Assembly: GCA_023388255.1 (NCBI GenBank)
Contig: JAEWGO010000002.1
Coordinates: 310,001-374,000 of the forward strand
Direction: 5' to 3'
Source: Pseudomonadota bacterium
Lineage (GTDB): Bacteria; Pseudomonadota; Gammaproteobacteria; Xanthomonadales; Rhodanobacteraceae
Length of the DNA stretch: 64,000 bases
The notes beneath the pieces were generated by a model that worked only from the letters and a program-made list of their open reading frames with translations, was not told the DNA's origin and ran no database searches. Within the stretch, counting starts at the first letter, position 1; each line of letters begins with the position of its first letter. Of the stretch, positions 62,559-64,000 are shown one piece after another. The position numbers and the translations under genes are program-made.

Positions 62559-64000
62559 ATGCTGCGCTTCCATTTCCTCGCCGCCGCGCTGGCGGCGCCG
62601 TTCGCTGCGCCTGCCGAGGAGGCGCCTGCGGTTGATCTCGACCGCGTCGTCGTCACAGCGACGGCTGCCAGCGAGGTTCCGCCGGATACACCTGCCCCGG
62701 CCTTCGGCACCGACGCCACCGCAATCGATGCGTTCAACGCAAGCACGGCGGACGACGCGCTGAAATACGCACCGAACCTCGCCGTGCGGCGCCGCTTCGT
62801 CGGCGACGACAACGCGATCGTGGCTGTCCGCAGTACCAGTTCGCGACAGTCGGCGCGCACGCTGGTCTACGCGGACGGCCTGCTGCTCAGCAACCTGCTC
62901 GGCTCGGATTTCGGCTTCGCGCCGCGCTGGTCGGTCGTCGCGCCGGCCGAGATCGAGCGCGTCGACGTGCTGTACGGCCCCTACTCCGCCGCACTGCCGG
63001 GCAACTCGCTCGGCGCGAGCGTGCTGATCCGCACACGCATGCCGACGCAGTTCGAAGCCGATGCGTCCGCACAATGGATGCAGCAGGACTTCGACCTGTT
63101 CGGCACGCGCGGCAGCTACGGTGGGTCGCGGCAAAGCGCCTTCGTCGGCGACCGCAGCGGCACGTGGTCGTATCTCGCCAGCGTCAATCGCCTGCGCAAC
63201 ACCGCCCAGCCGCTGAGCTTCTACACGACTGCGCAATCGACCACGCCGGCCAGCACGGGCGACGTCGCAGTCACCGGCGCTTCGCCGTATGTCGACCAGT
63301 TCGGTCGGCCCGGCTTCGCGCTCGGCATCAACGGCGAAGGCGAGACGCGCATCGACAGCACGCAATTCAAGCTCAAGCTCGCCTACGACTTCAGCCCCGC
63401 GACGCGGCTTGCGCTGACGATGGTCGACTGGACGCAGGATTGGAGCAACCGCACCGCCAGCACCCTGCGCGACGCGCAGGGCCGTGTCGTCGACAGTGGC
63501 GGCATCGCGATCGATGGCTGGCACTACGACTTGCCGGCGAACGCCTTCGCACCCGGCGATGGCGAAGGCGAGCGACGCCTGTACGGACTGTCATTGTCCA
63601 CACGCGGCAGCAACGGCTGGAGCTATACGGCCACCGCGTCGCTGTTCGACGTCGCACGCGACATCGCCGCGACATCACTGGGTGCCGGCGACGGCCCCGG
63701 CCAGGTCAGTTACGGCGACGGCAGTGGCTGGCGCACGTTCGACCTGCGCGCCGATCGGCGTTCCGACGGCACGCATGCCGTGGCGTTCGGCTACCACTTC
63801 GACCGCTACGCGCTCGCCAGCACGACCTTCGACGCCGACGGCTGGCGCGCGCGTACGCTATCCGCATTCAACAATGCGTTCGCCGGCACGACGCAGACGC
63901 AGGCGGCGTATGTGCAGGACGCGTGGCGCTTCGCGCCGCAGTGGAAGCTCGTCGCCGGCCTGCGCTTTGAACGCTGGCGGGCTTTCGACGGCTTGCGCGC
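62559..64000 (+). CDS. TonB-dependent receptor, N-terminal part (runs off right edge)
   Basis: At least 480 residues from the ATG at 62559; the C-terminal part of the barrel lies outside. A short signal peptide (FHFLAAALAAPFAAPA) is followed by the TonB-box-like LDRVVVTATA. The plug domain has TADDALKYAPNLAVRRRFVGDDNAIVAVRST, LVYADGLLLSNLLG and IERVDVLYGPYSAALPGNSLGASVLIRT. Barrel strands then start. The substrate is unknown; the plug does not show the BtuB pattern seen in the other receptor. No riboswitch or Fur-like site was recognised upstream. Confidence 0.9.
   Translation, partial: MLRFHFLAAALAAPFAAPAEEAPAVDLDRVVVTATAASEVPPDTPAPAFGTDATAIDAFNASTADDALKYAPNLAVRRRFVGDDNAIVAVRSTSSRQSARTLVYADGLLLSNLLGSDFGFAPRWSVVAPAEIERVDVLYGPYSAALPGNSLGASVLIRTRMPTQFEADASAQWMQQDFDLFGTRGSYGGSRQSAFVGDRSGTWSYLASVNRLRNTAQPLSFYTTAQSTTPASTGDVAVTGASPYVDQFGRPGFALGINGEGETRIDSTQFKLKLAYDFSPATRLALTMVDWTQDWSNRTASTLRDAQGRVVDSGGIAIDGWHYDLPANAFAPGDGEGERRLYGLSLSTRGSNGWSYTATASLFDVARDIAATSLGAGDGPGQVSYGDGSGWRTFDLRADRRSDGTHAVAFGYHFDRYALASTTFDADGWRARTLSAFNNAFAGTTQTQAAYVQDAWRFAPQWKLVAGLRFERWRAFDGLR

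Overview
The window is a GC-rich, densely coded piece of a Gram-negative chromosome. Gene content points to a gammaproteobacterium of the Xanthomonadales (Lysobacterales), probably near Rhodanobacteraceae. The evidence is pilMNOPQ divergent from mrcA, a pcm-like gene before tolC, a SpoT-type RSH behind rpoZ, and secreted proteins carrying a D-x-I-F-x-x-G-F-D motif. The placement is inferred from gene content and order, not from a phylogeny. I saw no rRNA, tRNA, CRISPR array, insertion sequence, phage module or plasmid function. Most of the window is core genome.

Layout. 1-3.6 kb (-): type IV pilus assembly genes pilM-N-O-P-Q, with pilQ cut by the left edge. 3.7-6.8 kb (+): penicillin-binding protein 1a and a small unknown gene. 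6.9-8.8 kb (-): citrate synthase and a zinc-free ribosomal protein L31. 8.9-10.6 kb (-): a broken secreted beta-helix gene. 10.7-17.6 kb (-): nucleoside hydrolase, methyltransferase, recG, ridA, spoT, rpoZ. 17.8-23.5 kb: mlaA (+) facing mlaFEDCB (-), then gmk and yicC; the lipid-transport locus separates gmk from rpoZ. 23.6-26.8 kb (+): rph, a VOC protein, rdgB, hemW and a CPXCG peptide. 26.8-29.1 kb (+): a cobalamin riboswitch with unusual insertions and a BtuB-like receptor. 29.3-31.9 kb (+): a DUF1631 protein and a PilZ protein. 31.9-35.6 kb: an orphan TetR regulator (-), an unknown gene, a Pcm-like methyltransferase and tolC (+). 35.7-44.9 kb: envelope genes waaA, an LpxL-like acyltransferase, a DUF2339-DUF3999 pair, an O-antigen ligase, a GT4 glycosyltransferase and a zf-CHCC protein. 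45.1-53.3 kb: a Yip1-domain fusion, YceI, an ELM1-family protein, a beta-propeller amidohydrolase and an APC permease. 53.4-60.1 kb: glnE (-) and two tandem LTA-synthase-like membrane sulfatases (+). 60.5-64 kb: a secreted repeat protein (-) and a second TonB-dependent receptor (+), cut by the right edge.

Common themes are the cell envelope (pili, peptidoglycan, lipid A, O-antigen, Mla phospholipid transport, TolC, TonB receptors, LtaS-like enzymes) and nucleotide or stringent-response housekeeping (gmk, rpoZ, spoT, rph, rdgB, nucleoside hydrolase). The least ordinary items are the riboswitch insertions, the tandem LtaS-like pair, the shared IFxxGFD motif, the 11-bp tandem repeats near 62.2 kb, the Yip1 fusion and the recG-linked methyltransferase/nucleoside hydrolase pair.
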